Shown here piece by piece: positions 1 through 12,537 of a DNA stretch of 64,000 bases. A program made the translations under genes and the position numbers. Every line of letters starts with the position of its first letter. Within the stretch, counting starts at the first letter, position 1. The stretch comes from Cytidiella melzeri (taxonomy: Eukaryota; Basidiomycota; Agaricomycetes; Polyporales; Irpicaceae): positions 57,672 through 121,671 of the forward strand of contig JABYQR010000106.1 of the NCBI GenBank assembly GCA_022592445.1. The letters are read 5' to 3'. The notes below the pieces were generated by a model that did not search any database, was not told the DNA's origin, and saw nothing but the letters and a program-made list of their open reading frames with translations.

Positions 1-1614
1 GGCTTTACAGCCCCTATCACGCGACTTGTTTCAGCCTTGGCCATAGAACCGACACGTTTCAAGCGGTACGTACATTATGTCCTGGAAGTACCGAGGTGTC
101 GAGTATGGTTGACCGGCCGAGCCATCACCGGTCGTTTTCCACTACGTTGTGGACTTGCATGAGTTGCCTCCAAGTGTTGATAATGATCATCTTACGTACC
201 TTTCCAGCCATCCAATACATTTTCTGGCGATCGATGACGACTGTGTTGGTAGGTCCGGCGGTGATTTCCAGGCCCATGGTAGCCTTATTTGGACCTGCAA
301 ACTACAGCGGCATTAGAAGGAGACTTTTGAAAACCGACGGCATGCTGACGTTAGGCACAACTTTAGGGATAAGGACATCGTTCTGTAGGCCGGTACCGAG
401 TCCTAGCCGGCCATAACCATTGCAGCCCCAGACGTAGACAAGCCTTTCGAAAGATCAGGATGAAGCCCAACAATTGAACGGAAAACAAAGACATACCCTT
501 CACTGTCGAGTGCGACACTGTGTTGCTGACCACAGGCAATTTGGACAATCGTCTTGTCGTTTAGAGCTTTCACGAGCACTGATAGTAGGCTTCAGTGTTT
601 AGGTTGTTCACGATGTGCTTTCCTAGTGGTGGGCAGCTACATGAGATGATTCTTACAGGGTTCAGGTTCCACATCAAAAGCCACCTTTCCGGCTTGCACA
701 ATATGTTCTCCTGTCTTGCCGTTACCAAGCTGACCTTTCTCCGCGCTGCCAAAGGCATACACTGTGACGTAAAGTTTGTTACAAGACGCGGGCATGGAGT
801 GAAACAAACCCTCACCTCGACCACTCGCAGTTAAGACGAGGGAGAACGTAAGACCTGCGGCGGCTTGTACAACCTTTTCCTTGTTCCCCTCAAAGTCAGG
901 GCCATCGATCGCTTTGAACTTGGCGACTTCCGGGCACACTGAGTGTCCGCACTAGCGATGTTTACCTAAATTGAGACAATCCTCCCGAATTCCGTCACTC
1001 CCAAGCACTTACCTGTCCCATATTATTGACACCACAAGTCCATACTTGACCGTCACTTCCAACAAGGAGGGTGTGGCTCCTACCACAGGCTGCGGTGATG
1101 AACTTTGTGTCTTTGCTCGCACCCAGCTCTTGTGGAGTAAGTTTCTTCGGCGCGTTCTCCGACACAGCATCTCCTGAGACTCCGAGGACGGATCGCTCAC
1201 TCCGTCCGAACAACCACGCCGCGCCGTCGACGTCGAGCACAACGCAGTGACACCCGGAATGGGAGGTGTGAATGGAAACAGCCTTGACGTTGCTGAGAGA
1301 ACGCAATATGTGTGGCTCGAGTAAGTCAGGCCTATGTTCAAACAAAGGTCAAGGACGTAAGAGTCGGTGAAGCGGGTGCGCTCACTTTGGCTCATCCAAG
1401 TTCTTCTTGTTCCCACTGCTCTTCCGTCCTAGTCGTGGCCTACGAAGCACCGAGGGATCAGCGTGTTATGTCTTAAGGTTGCGTCAAGTTACACGTACCA
1501 GTCAACTCCGCCACACAGCAGAACTGCAGTTACTGGTTAGCGTTTGTTGCAGCGGCGAGCACGGTGGTATCCTTACCTCTTCCCCACTCCTGCTCGGTTT
1601 TTGAAGACGAGGCA
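1..1614 (-). CDS. RCC1-repeat protein, RCC2 (TD-60)-like, 3' end off the window
   Basis: Spliced minus-strand gene that runs off the left edge. The proposed ATG is at 1614 (MPRLQKPSRS), though splicing of the first exon is uncertain. Downstream exons carry beta-propeller blades: LLCGGVDW near 1510, an AWLFGRSERSVLG blade and ACGRSHTLLV (1345-995), a VYAFGSAEKGQLG blade (939-637), ACGQQHSVALDSEG (about 500) and VYVWGCNGYGRLGLG (about 400). Near 220-100 come MYWMAGK and WKTTGDGSAGQPYS. The CGGVDW...LGRK start and the MAGKW..GDGS..QPYS block match the RCC2/TD-60 subgroup rather than nuclear RCC1. RCC2 homologues are linked to small-GTPase control and mitosis in animals; the fungal role is not settled. 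Introns of about 45-60 bp, such as GTATGT...AAG near 475-430, separate the blades. No inactivating lesion is certain. Confidence 0.8.
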
Positions 1615-2509
1615 TTGTCAGTCATGTTGGATGCACGATGGGAGGCTGTGAGAACAAGTCGTCGAGAGGGGGCGCCCGGTGGTAGGACTCGGACTACCTC
1701 CTCACTACGACCGGTCCCTGTATGCCATATGCATCCGCTTACAACTCCGAGTCCTAGATGTCTCTGAACTGCAGTGAATGCTGGCTTGCTCGAGAGTTGA
1801 CGTTGCTCTTCAACATTGGCGTGTAGAGAAGAAGGCCAGAGAGCTGAACCGACGTTGGTGGGTATTACTCAAACGCTCAGACGACAACATCTTGGTGTAC
1901 ATATTACACCCGCAACGACCTTGCTTCCTGGCACTCACCTTCTCTTCTCACGATGATAGACTTTGACCAACGAGAGTGTACGGAATCAAAGGTGAGGGCG
2001 CGGTCGACGGTCGGTCGTCTTCCTACTCGAGCTCTTTGACTGCAACAGAGGATTGACTGAGTCGATTATAGTTAGTGCAGTGGTGTTCAGATACAGTCAA
2101 AACCAAAACGATACAAATTCAGTAGGCCACAGTTGAACAGGTAAATTGCATGGTATAGCATAACGAGAAAGTGTATAGCTACAAAAGATATACATGTACA
2201 TGGAGCAACTGCAAATTACGCAATGTCGTTCAGGACATTTGAACAATGTACAGTAACAGCAAAGAAAAACTATATGCCATGGCTAGGTATCAGTCTATAG
2301 AGAGGCCCGAGCTTTTGCGGTGTGTGGAACGCTCCAGAACGAAAACAGTACAAGCACGGGGATAGGAGATCATGAACATCCCAGATTCCAAACAAATCTT
2401 GGCCCTCAGAGTAAGGAGGCGTGACGCCACTTTACACTGTAACGCGATCGACGGCAGTGCTGAGGAGTCCAGCTACAATCGGTGTTATCAATATGCCTCT
2501 TAACACCTC
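1615..2509. other. intergenic, no gene seen
   Basis: About 0.9 kb between the start of the RCC2-like gene and the 3' end of the first Zn2Cys6 factor, both on the minus strand. It presumably holds the promoter of the former and the terminator of the latter. Short open frames here have no recognisable protein motif. Confidence 0.6.
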
Positions 2510-4774
2510 CTATGTGGCCAGAGCTCGCAGCTTGTTAGCTTCGTCCGCTTTGAAACAAGAGGACAAATCAGTCAAACCGGAGGAGGAATGCGCAAGCCAC
2601 ATGGCAGCGGGATGAGGAACTTACCGATCAGGGGGCATCTGCCCCGCAGTGCATTCATCGCGTTCAAGACACCGGCGAGAGACGTCGAGATCAGCACCTC
2701 CTGTGGTGAAGCCGCCTGGGACATGTTGTATGTCATGTTTCGTTTCAAGTTAGCCAATGCGTTTGCAAGAGTCTGCCCGACCATATTCCACAGCACCTAG
2801 TTCAGGAATGAAGACAGCTCGTTAGCATCGAGACTGTAGTAGAGATCGAGATCGACGAGATAAAAAAAGGCACACACCCCCATGAGCGGATCAGCATACA
2901 CAAAAAGCTCCACGTGAACAGATTGCAGAAGTCTTGCGGCGGATACGGCAGAATTGAGAGCTTTGCTTCTATCAACGTCCCATGCGTGTCCAAAGGGTGC
3001 ATGCAACTGCAAGGTTGCCACGTAACACAACGTGTATACGAAGAGCAGCTCGCGGACATGCCTTGAATTGGTGCCGTCAGATATCACCAGGGCTGGTAAT
3101 ACTGCCTTCACCTGTTCTATTCGAGCGTCGAGCGCGACAAACTGGGCTTGCAACGCTGGATTGTCTGGGGCTTAGAATTTGACAGTGAGCAAGGAAGACC
3201 TGTGAAAGTACCAATAGAGGCGCCAAGCAACTCACTATGGTTCCACTTCTCCGCCAACTGCGAGCTTCTTTCGAATAAGATAGCTGCCTTTGCCCGTAAG
3301 CACAACAGGCTCTGATTCGGCAACTCCGTGGTGAGGCCGTCGAGGAAGTACTCGATGGTTCTTGCGCTCGAGTTGCCCTGGGGCATCACCAGATGCTATA
3401 TAACAGTGAGATCAGTAACCAGTTTGGTTGGAAAGTAACGCTAGCCAGAGGGAAGAGCATATCGGCCTATCACAACAAAGAGGCACAGATTGCCGACCCA
3501 TGTCGGGGGTGGCGGATTATCGAACTCCAACAACCACAACAATTGGCGAAACTAGCAGGATAGCGAACAGGCAGCAAGACACGCACCTGTTCGTAATCGC
3601 TCATCTCGAGGGGCCATGGCGTGTCCACGCGTGTCGCCGCTGTACCTTGTTGTGCGAGGAGCGAAGTCGCTCCGCAGACAACAACCAAGCACCGGTCCAG
3701 TGTGAAGATCGTCCAGAACGCCCGTATCCTCTCGCCTTCTTCTATATCGTCCATCGGTGGAAACAGCTGCACGTCCGGTATGCTCCCCGGATGCTCCCCA
3801 ATTAAAGGGTGATTCATCTGGGTATTCATCCACTCGGAACTACGAAGCTTGTGCAGCTTGCACCCGACAGCGATCGACATAGCGGCGGCGGCGTGATAAT
3901 TGCCTGATATACGACTGTTCATGTGATAGAGGCACATCCCCAACAACACCTCTGCTTGTAGCGTGTACAGCATCGTGGATGGGTCCAGCTCGGCTGAGAG
4001 AGCTTGCTCAGCGCGTTTGAGAAGCTGCGGGACTTCTTTCGTAAGATCATCATCGCCACCGCCAATGCCAACGCCGGAACCTGCAGAGAACAGTACTCCA
4101 AAGAGGAACGTCGCGTGGACGAGTGCTGCAGGTAGAGGAGACTGAGGTGTAGGAGGGATGGACGCTTTGAGTTTCTCCAGGAACCGAGGAAGGTGTAAGA
4201 AGAATCCAAATTCCGGAGCGTAGCTGACAAATGTCTGCATACTGGACGAAAAAGGAAACGGAGTACCGTCAGCATTACGGCTAAGGGATCCGTGTCCCCC
4301 ATGTCTCACATAATGCGAATTAACTCACATTCGCTGATGCCGCTGTGCGGCGTCTGCAGGAGACTGCTCTGGGGACGGATCTCGAGCCTGGGGTGTCTGA
4401 TTGCGGGCATGGGGGTCGTGAAGCGTTATTGAACCACTATCCCCTTCAAGTTCACGGATACGGGCTTCGAGGTAGGAGATGTGTTGCTCAAGGATTTGCG
4501 AGGCGGTGGGGCCTTCGTCGGTGTATTCACAGTCAAGAATGTTCGATCGTGTACATTGGTTACACGTGGGTCGTTGGCCGTCACATCTCTAGCAAAACTT
4601 TGAGGCGCGGAGACGAATTGGAAAGCAGCGGCGACTCACCATCTTGCGTCGCCTGTAAACGTGCGTGTCAGCGAGCGTGGCCTGTCATACGAAGGGCTGA
4701 ATGGCCACGTACCTGCATCGAAGGCACGCTTTACCTCTCTCCAGCTGAGGCGAGGAGCTGGCGAACTGGGCCAT
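2510..4774 (-). CDS. Zn2Cys6 fungal transcription factor (paralogue 1)
   Basis: Eight exons give 550 residues in one frame: 4713-4774, 4640-4652, 4329-4588, 3587-4241, 3236-3395, 2878-3170, 2625-2796 and 2510-2547. The ATG at 4774 starts MAQFASSSPQ. The binuclear zinc cluster is at residues 21-48 (CLRC, six residues, C, six, C, NQC, seven, C). It is split by two introns around a 13-nt microexon. A short leucine-rich coiled coil follows (ILEQHISYLEARIRELE). The rest is a fungal-specific transcription-factor domain containing FVSYAPEFGFFLHLPRF, ERIRAFWTIFTLDRC and DTPWPL. The product should be a nuclear DNA-binding activator or repressor; its target cannot be told. A paralogue follows upstream at 6069-8129 and another at 20.8 kb. 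Confidence 0.88.
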
Positions 4775-6068
4775 CGAGGGTATACTAGTAATTGAGTTTG
4801 ACGAAAGCAGCTCGCAGTGAAGAGACGACTAACCCATTCGGAGAGCCGGTTATATACGCGTGAGGGTATATCGGCGGAGGACTTAAGATCCAAACTTTGA
4901 TAACTCGCTCGTGGCACGCGGAAATATCATCTGCAGAAACGAGGTGGTATGGGTGGTTGTTGTAACGCCGAGTGCAGGGGGCTGTGCGATGAAGTTGTAC
5001 GCACCAGTTTTGTGTTCCTTGTCCGGAGGACTCTATTTGTGGCTGCACGGGCTCTAGTATAAAGCGGCACCAGTGGAGACACAGGGGCGAAGCGACGGGC
5101 AAAAAGCTAAACATGAGTCCTACCTTGGCCGGCGGGATTCAGGCCGATGTTAATTGTTTCGAGTACAAGATTTGATCGGGCCGACAGCAGACAAAGGAAA
5201 TCAAGGACTCTGCCCTGAGTTTGTGTGTAAAGACGACGCACTTTTGCTGGCAGAGTGAGCTGGGTTTGCTCGTCTCGCCCCTGAAGACATTGCGTATGGC
5301 AAAGCCCCTGAGTTTGGAAGGCCGGTTCCCATCGGACACTCCTAGACAACCACCGACGGACGCAAACTTAGTCGTCTGTGTCGTCGATGCGTCAAGGACG
5401 CAAGCGAGTCATCCAACGGTGCTCAGCTAGGGCTGAACAAAGTTTCACTTGCCCGGGCGGTCCATGTAGCGTATCGTGTACCGTGAAATTTTTCGTGTCC
5501 AGCGTGGTACGGGCGAGGAAGCACAAGTGAAAAGCGGTACTGGGGTTGAGCAGATGAGCCGGAGACGCAGGAGCATGTTTGTGCGTGTGGGTGGTCGGGA
5601 ATAGAGTCTTGGTTCAAATGCAACGCTTTGTCAGCACACTCTCGACACAGCGTTTATCGGGACGTAACCATGATCGGATTAGGAAATTCTCAACTTCGAC
5701 GCTCATCGCAGTTCCGTACCCGAAGACACCGTGGCCCGGTTCTTCACGTAAGTCTGTTCACTTGCTGTGCTCGCAAATCCGACCATGTATTCTCTTCAAG
5801 CACGAGCAAATTATTCTCTTTGACCGACGTGAAGATGAATAAGCACTGGATAATTTAAGGTTCTACCCAATTCCCCCGATGGTTCCATATATAAATAAAT
5901 ACAGCAGGTAATAATAGCAGCTCAGAGAAAAATTACGTGTACCACATATAGCATAATCCACCATGGAGTCGTTATCATGCAAGCTGAAATATCACATCGC
6001 CGCCAACGCTTCGCGCATTTTTTGTGTTTGATGTTCTAGAGCAAAAAAAAAAAAAAGGAAGTTTGGAG
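4775..6068. other. intergenic between two paralogous transcription factors
   Basis: About 1.3 kb between the start of factor 1 and the end of factor 2. It should contain the promoter of factor 1. A run of 14 A lies near 6046-6059. No protein motif, RNA gene or repeat was recognised. Confidence 0.55.
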
Positions 6069-8129
6069 TCAGTATGGTGCTAAGACTCGGAATTTTACAA
6101 ATACGCAGTGCCAAAATTTGGAATCAGCCAACGGCGAGATGCACTCAGGAGGATCTAGAACCGCCACAGAGGAACGAGAGAAAGTACACCCACCGATAAA
6201 CGGAGCACCCGAAATACCGTCGAGCGCAGCGCACAGCTGAGTGAGTGCAACAGCAAATTGCCCTTCGCCCGGCAACGCAGCGGAGGAGGCCCACGCTGTT
6301 CGAGAGCTCCGCAGAGAGCGGAGACCCAGAACGAGCATATCGCTTGCAGTGCTTGCTAGAACCTATCGGCAAGACGTCGTTAGCATATGTAGCGTTTGGA
6401 AGGGTTTGCAGCGCGTGGTTGGTGGATTGATCGACACGTACCCCAGCGATTGGATTGATGAACTCCATTTGTTTCACATCCAGGGCCTGAAATATACTGA
6501 TGACCGTGTTTGCAGCAGTGAGGCAGCGAGTCATGGATGTGGAGCTTCTGGGTATCAGCGGCCTGTGCAGTTGAATTGTGGCACAATGACTCAGGCAATG
6601 AATAAGGAGGAGGGCATGAGCAATTTCTGGGGTTAGCTGAGTGGAACGCTCGATGGGTGGAAGGATATATTTAAACCGCTCAATAAACCCATCGAACGTG
6701 GTAAGCGCTGCTTGGTAATTGGGGGTGTCTGGAAGTGTCACTCAGGATATATGCTGATGAACGCGACTGAGAGCTTACTTTCATCCAAAAACGAAGCAAC
6801 AAAGTTTGCTCGCTCATACAGTGCTGCCGCCTTCGCCAGCAATGCCGCATAAGACGGTACATTGCTAGACTGGTTGCCTTGGTCCACCAAAGCGTCGGCA
6901 AAGAACCGCTTCGTAGTAGATCCAAGGTTCAGACGCGAAGACAACGGTTGCTGCGCAGATAGATGATTAGCGTGCCAGCCACTACGGAGCGATGACAGGG
7001 ACGGACCTGCCGATACACCTCCATGCTAACGGGCCATGGAGTATCCACCACCGTCCCAAGCTCTTGCTCCTCATTGATCATAGACGGCGCACTTAGCGCT
7101 GCCACCCAGCTCTTATCTAACACAAATACAGCCCACCACGCATGAATCCTCTCGCACTCCTCGATAACATCCAGAGTAGGTGACAGATATTCCGAGGCCG
7201 CGCTAAATGCAGGACTAAAAATTTTGTGAAGATGGCACATGTGCGCCAGCGACACTGCTGCACTGGCGTGAAACTTGCCCTCCAATAGTCTGTTGTGGTG
7301 GAAGAAGTAATTGGCGAGGAGGATGGAGGCTTGCAGGACGTCTAGCACAGTCTCTTCGTGCTGGTACTGCTGAGTCGAACAAGCCGAAAGCGATACGTGT
7401 ACGCTTTGTAAAGCTCGGCTGAGAAATTTAGACTCGTGTTGAGTGTATTGGGCGTTCCGCGAGAGAGTAATTCCCCAGAGATAAACAACGTTGCATATAA
7501 CGCTTGGAGGCCGCGTTCCCATTGCGGACGCCATGTTGTTGAGGAACCGTTGGGCATCTAAGAAGAAACCCAATTTGGATTCATGCCTCAGGAAGTATTG
7601 AACGCTATTAAAAAATTTCGTTGTTCTTAGAGCTGCGTCTTTGGGAAAGACTGAAGTTACGTAATGACATACAGTATCTGTTGTATCCTGACAGGAGGCT
7701 CTGGCATATCCCACCAATTGGTTGGAGAATCCATGAAAGCATGTGCACCAGAAGCGGAGCGAGACTGGCTGTACGGATCGTTCAAACGAACAGCATTTGG
7801 ATCGTCCGTTTCCAGCTCCGATATGCGTGACTCCAGCCGAGAAATGTGCTGCTCGAGAATACGGGCTGTAGACGGCGAGGATCTTTCACTAAACTGACAT
7901 TCTGCAGCGCGGTTAAATCGGATGCATTGATTACACATGGGTTGTGTGCCGTCGCATTTCTGCGGACAATGTGAGAGTCAGGGACTGATGGAAAGAAGGA
8001 TACGTGCCATTTTTCTTTTCCTACGTGATGATGTCAGAACTTTGACATGTTGAACAAGGAGCATTAGGCGTACCTGCAAGGAACACATGCTTTTCCGCGG
8101 GGAAGGTGCTGAGGTATTTCGATAGACAT
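6069..8129 (-). CDS. Zn2Cys6 fungal transcription factor (paralogue 2)
   Basis: The ATG at 8129 starts MSIEIPQHLPRGKACVPC. The zinc cluster is CVPC, six residues, C, six, C, NQC, eight, C. As in paralogue 1 it is interrupted twice around a 13-nt microexon (8008-8020), but here the second intron starts with GC (ATG|gcacgt), a GC-AG intron. A coiled coil (ILEQHISRLESRISELE) follows. Then comes a fungal transcription-factor domain with NSVQYFLRHESKLGFFLDAQRFL, ERIHAWWAVFVLDKSW and DTPWPVSMEVY. The last part reads FINPIAG then, after an intron, a helix-rich tail; I place the stop at 6069-6071. The exon layout mirrors paralogue 1, pointing to a tandem duplication. Exact 3' splice sites are less sure than the 5' half. 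Confidence 0.82.
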
Positions 8130-9031
8130 TGTGTAAGAGTCCTAGAGCTTCAAAAGGTGTCTTTTCTGAGGATCTGAGGATCGGTGTAGTGCACCTCCTC
8201 GACCTCCTCATCCTTTTTATACTGACTGGCAGTCTGTGCTGCCACCAAATCATCTACGGTCTCGGGCGAGCGTAGGCACAATGGCATGGCTGTATACGAG
8301 GATCCTGAACTGAGCGCATTCTCTGTCGGTAAATGCTGTTCTTTCGAATTCCCAAGTATCACAGTATCTCCTTGAGTAAAGTAACCGGGCATGTAGACTA
8401 GCCATTGGTAAGGTTTGGCATCATGTTGAGCTCAGGTTCAGCGCACCTCCATACGTGCCAATCGAGAGTGATCGCAGCTGGCATACGATAATCGTCAGAC
8501 CTTGTATTCGTGTGTTCCGGTTCTAATTCTTCTTGTTTGCAATCATTCTAAAAAGACACCAGAGGACTGATTCGTATGCCATCATACCGTGCAGCCGAAC
8601 AGTTCAGCCAGCCAGCGACTCCAGTTGAGGACGAGGAGGTTCATCGGTGAACAATTCGTCCGTGCCCAAAGGTGTCATCGTACGAGGTCACTGCGTAAAC
8701 ACAAATAGTCAACGTTGTAGTTTACCGGTGAAGGCAGTTCAGCATACTACCTGTACCGGTGCATACTATAGGCACGGAACTGCGGCAACTTTTGAGCGTC
8801 GTTCGCAGACAAAGCCCACGTGGGTCTCGCATGGGCAACCCATCAATTTGATGGCAACATCGCGCCTAAGTATGTACAGCTAAACCGCGCGCGGCCTGCA
8901 ACTCCGAGTCGCTCAGTGAACTCGCAACGACCAACAAACCACTCCAAGCCGCTGCGGTCTGTGATTATTGTACTATAGCTGAAAAAAACATCAAGGTACA
9001 GGTTGAGCGGCTCGAATAGCATTCGCTCGTA
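8130..9031. other. divergent intergenic region
   Basis: About 0.9 kb between the start of factor 2 (-) and ARP8 (+), so it should hold both promoters. Nothing else was recognised; the short frames at 8150-8392 and 8647-8883 show no motif. Confidence 0.55.
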
Positions 9032-12000
9032 ATGCCTCGCGGCATACCCAGGGCGAAACAGGATGAATCCGCGATGCGGTTCACCTCATTCCACGTCCCA
9101 CTACCGTAAGCACACGCACGATAAAAATCGTTATTTTATACGCAATAATCTTGCTCACGCATGCCATTCTTTACATGTCTCAGACCAAACCCCAAGAATA
9201 TGGGAACAACATACTTGAAGTCCGAAAGCCAAACCCTATGGGCTCGGAACGCCTTCAAGGCGCACGCGGCAAACAGAAACAGAGCTCTAGGCGAGGATGT
9301 TGGGGTACTCCCCTCGGCAGAAGTAGGTCTGAAATGAACGTCCCAATCAGTATGTCATTGTACTGATTAACACACGCGCCAACAGGGCAGACGAGGTTCA
9401 AAGGTCATTGTGATCCATCCCGGCTCTCGCTGGATCCGTATAGGCAGGGCATCAGATGTGACACCGCTGTCCATACCAAACGTTATTGCTCGGAAACACA
9501 AATCTCCTGTTCCGCCGCTGAAGTTTGTGAAAGGTGTTTCACGCCCTCGACCAGAGCGCGAACGAGGATATGTTAGCACTGTTTCACAAGCTGGAGACGA
9601 GTACTCTGTTGCGTTGGCTTCCGATGATCAGGCAAGCATAACTTGTATTCTGAACGCACCTTGTACTCCATCTAACATATTGCAGTTTGATGCGAAAGTG
9701 GCCGCCATCCAGGTCTCACTACGCGATCGAATGCGGTTCTATAAGCTTCGAGTAACGACGAATGCGGCCAATATCGCTTCAACCTTCAACGAGCAATTCA
9801 CACCAGAGGCGATACCAGGAATGAACGACCCTTTCCGCGTAGAATGGTTGAGTTCTACGGACGACGAGTACCTTGTTGGAGAAAAGGTCAGTGCATGCGT
9901 TCGTCAAGCAACTCTCCGTTGAAGGAGTGTCCCAGGCTTTGCGACTCTCAGATCCTGAGGCGCAAGGTTATGTTCTCCAATGGCCAATATTTGGGGGCAA
10001 TTTCAATACGCGGGACTATTCGTCGAACCATTTCATTTTGATCGATATAGAAACAATCCTCAGCTCGACACTACAGGAAAAGATGAACATAGCACCTAGT
10101 GCTTACAAGGTATGATCTGAGCAAATTGTTACTATGTGACGGTGTTGTTCATCCCGTGATTCAGGAATACTCCGTTGTCCTTGTGATACCCGATTTTTGG
10201 GACCGCACCTACGTACGAAACATGTCGACAATCCTACTTCAGACGATGGGCTTCAAACAGCTGTGTGTGCAGCAAGTAACAAATGTTAATCATTCTCTTG
10301 AACTACAGAAACTGATGGGAACTATTCGCTCTGACTTTAGGAATCGCTTGCAGCGACATACGGCGCAGGCATTTCGAACGGATGTGTTGTAGACATGGGT
10401 GCGGCGACCACAAGCATCGCATGCGTCGATGATGGCCTAGTAATTCCCGACACGCGGTGAGTGAGGCAGCAGCTCCCTGTACCATTGTATGATGCGCATA
10501 TTAATAAATCTTACCTCAAAGAATGTTCCTCAATATGGGAGGCGACGCCGTTACCGAGTTCCTTTATGTTCTGTTGCAAAAAATCAACTTCCCATACCGA
10601 GACTTGGACCTCGCCCGATCTTATGACTGGAATGTAATGGAGGATTTGAAGGCACGGCTATGCACTTTGGCTGAAGTATGTTTACTACCGAAGTGCAATT
10701 AGTTTTAAACAGTTTTCGCATGACTGATATCTCTCGGTTACGTCTCATAGGGTGACGTGGCTCTGAACCTATATGATTTCGTGGTGAGGCGGCCCAACAA
10801 ACCCACCGAGAAGTACGGCCTTCGCGCATATGATGAGATCATCCTTGCACCAATGGTACGGTAGTCATACTCTCGTTTCTGCACTGCATCGGATTGGCAA
10901 CGCGTTGATTCATTCTCTTCGCGGTCTAACAGTGTATGTTCGAACCTCGTGTCGTCGAGTTTGATCAAAAACGGCTAGGCACCCATCCTTTCTCGTCTCC
11001 AGATGTAACGGACGAGATCGTTGAGCAAATAGGAGATCACATTGTAAGTGATAACGTTTCACAATGATCCCATGATTTTTGTTCTTTTCTCACGCAAACT
11101 CACCATGATCTACCTTGCCCAATCTGTGGACTCCGGTGTTTTCTTGTGGCCGGTCACAGACGCAGGCAATGATGATTTCCACACAACACCTTTTGCCGTC
11201 GGCTCTTTCGACGCCCACAACAGTGCAAGATCATGGCGCCTCTGTAGCACAGGCTGGTACCAGCAACGGCGTCCAGCCTCCCGATGGTACGCATGCGCCG
11301 ATGCATTGTATTTTCATGATCCCCGCTCATCCAACGACACGCTCACATTTCGATATTGATATCCTCTAGCTCTGCTTGTTGAGGGTGGAGATGCGACAGC
11401 GTCGGAAGGAGCGAGTGAGATCAACAAGGTCGAAGTCACACCAGCACCTGCCCCATCTGCCGCTGCCACCTCCGCCGTAGGAGACGGCACAGCAGATGCA
11501 CCAATGGAGATCATAGACGGCGAGGACGGAGACACGAACCCGGGAGTTACTCCTGGCGGCCATGCAAAAGTGAGTCAAGCTCCTCGTATTGAGTCTCTCA
11601 AGCATAACAACAGCAACTCCTAAATCCAGGGACATGCTCCCACATATCCTGGCGGTTTTGCCATCGACGTCTGCTTCGAAGCGAGCAAGTTACCACTGGA
11701 TGTCGCCATCTTCAACAGCGCTCGGGCGGCAGGAGGGGATGAAAAGATCCGTAAGTACCTCCAGGCCGTCCTCGTCGTTGGTGGCGGTGCGCTGGTCCCT
11801 GGTATGGCGCATGCCCTCGAAAGTCGGTGAGTGGCTCTGACGTGGGAAATGTAGTCTTTATAATGGTATAGCCACTGACGACAACTCATATGTGGGCCAG
11901 GCTGCAGGCGATTGCTACGCCGTTAGTCCCAAACATGGAGAAGGTCCAGATTATCCCGCCTCCAAAGGACGTTGACCCCCGTGTCCTAGCTTGGAAAGGG

Positions 12001-12161
12001 GCGGCGGTTTTAGGAAAGATGGATGGAGTAGCGGATTTGTGGATTACCCCAGAAGACTGGGTACGTTTCTCATGCGCATGTAGTTGTAGGTGGATCTAAC
12101 CAGTTGTGGCCAGGATATCTTCGGCCTACGAGGTTTGAAAGAACGATGCTTCTATCTCTGA
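9032..12161 (+). CDS. ARP8: Actin-related protein 8, INO80 chromatin-remodelling subunit
   Basis: Multi-exon gene. Confident exons are 9032-9105, 9184-9322, 9386-9631, 9686-9886, 9936-10109, 10165-10275, 10341-10456, 10522-10675, 10751-10855 and 10933-11043, all in phase. The start was chosen because its intron joins FTSFHVPLP to PNPKNMGTTYLKSE, the usual N-terminal block. Actin-fold signatures are VIVIHPGSRWIRIGRASD, WPIFGGNFNTRDY, VVDMGAATTSIACVDDG and VLVVGGGALVPGM. Within the INO80 complex Arp8 forms a nucleosome-binding module with actin and Arp4. An acidic, Ala/Pro-rich insert lies at about 11,370-11,570. The end WDIFGLRGLKERCFYL stops at 12,159-12,161. The intron at 9632-9685 uses a GC donor (CAG|gcaagc). 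Splicing between 11,044 and 11,370 is unresolved. Confidence 0.9.
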
Positions 12162-12537
12162 TATACATGCCAGGAGAAAGGATACAAGAAGTATATGGAG
12201 ACTGAAACCTTCGAACTATATGAATTCGACCCCTACCGCAGGCGACAGTGTGACTGGCGAAAGGCGAACACAACAGCGTGAATTTGAGCGAAGTCGGCTT
12301 GATACAATGAATAAATCAGCAATTTCAATGGCAGGCTAAGTATAAGTGTGCAAAAACAAACAAACAAGGAAAGCCAGGTATATGTGACGTGCTGTACAAG
12401 GAGGCTCTTCAACAAATTAGTGCTTATAGTCCAAGACCCCGTTTGAACTGTAGCAAGTCGCGCGTGCCCATATCTTGCCAGCGACTAATGAGGAAGTTCA
12501 TTTTCTCTCTTCCCAGTCTGTAGTGCAGTTCATTAGC
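12162..12537. other. convergent 3' region
   Basis: 376 bp between the ends of ARP8 (+) and the RING gene (-). An AATAAA-like ATGAATAAATC lies at about 12,307. It presumably holds both 3' UTRs; no gene was seen. Confidence 0.6.

Noticed and set aside
300..345. Stop codon inside the RCC2-like gene near 325
   Set aside because: It lies just before an AG acceptor (tttgcag) and could be intronic, so I do not call the gene broken.
2797..2880. In-frame TAG in the first Zn2Cys6 gene
   Set aside because: It is the end of an intron (GTGTGTG...AACTAG); splicing gives PLMG-VLWNMVG and a clean 550-residue frame.
4345..4788. 147-codon plus-strand frame
   Set aside because: It is antisense to exons of the Zn2Cys6 gene, whose spliced model is strong.
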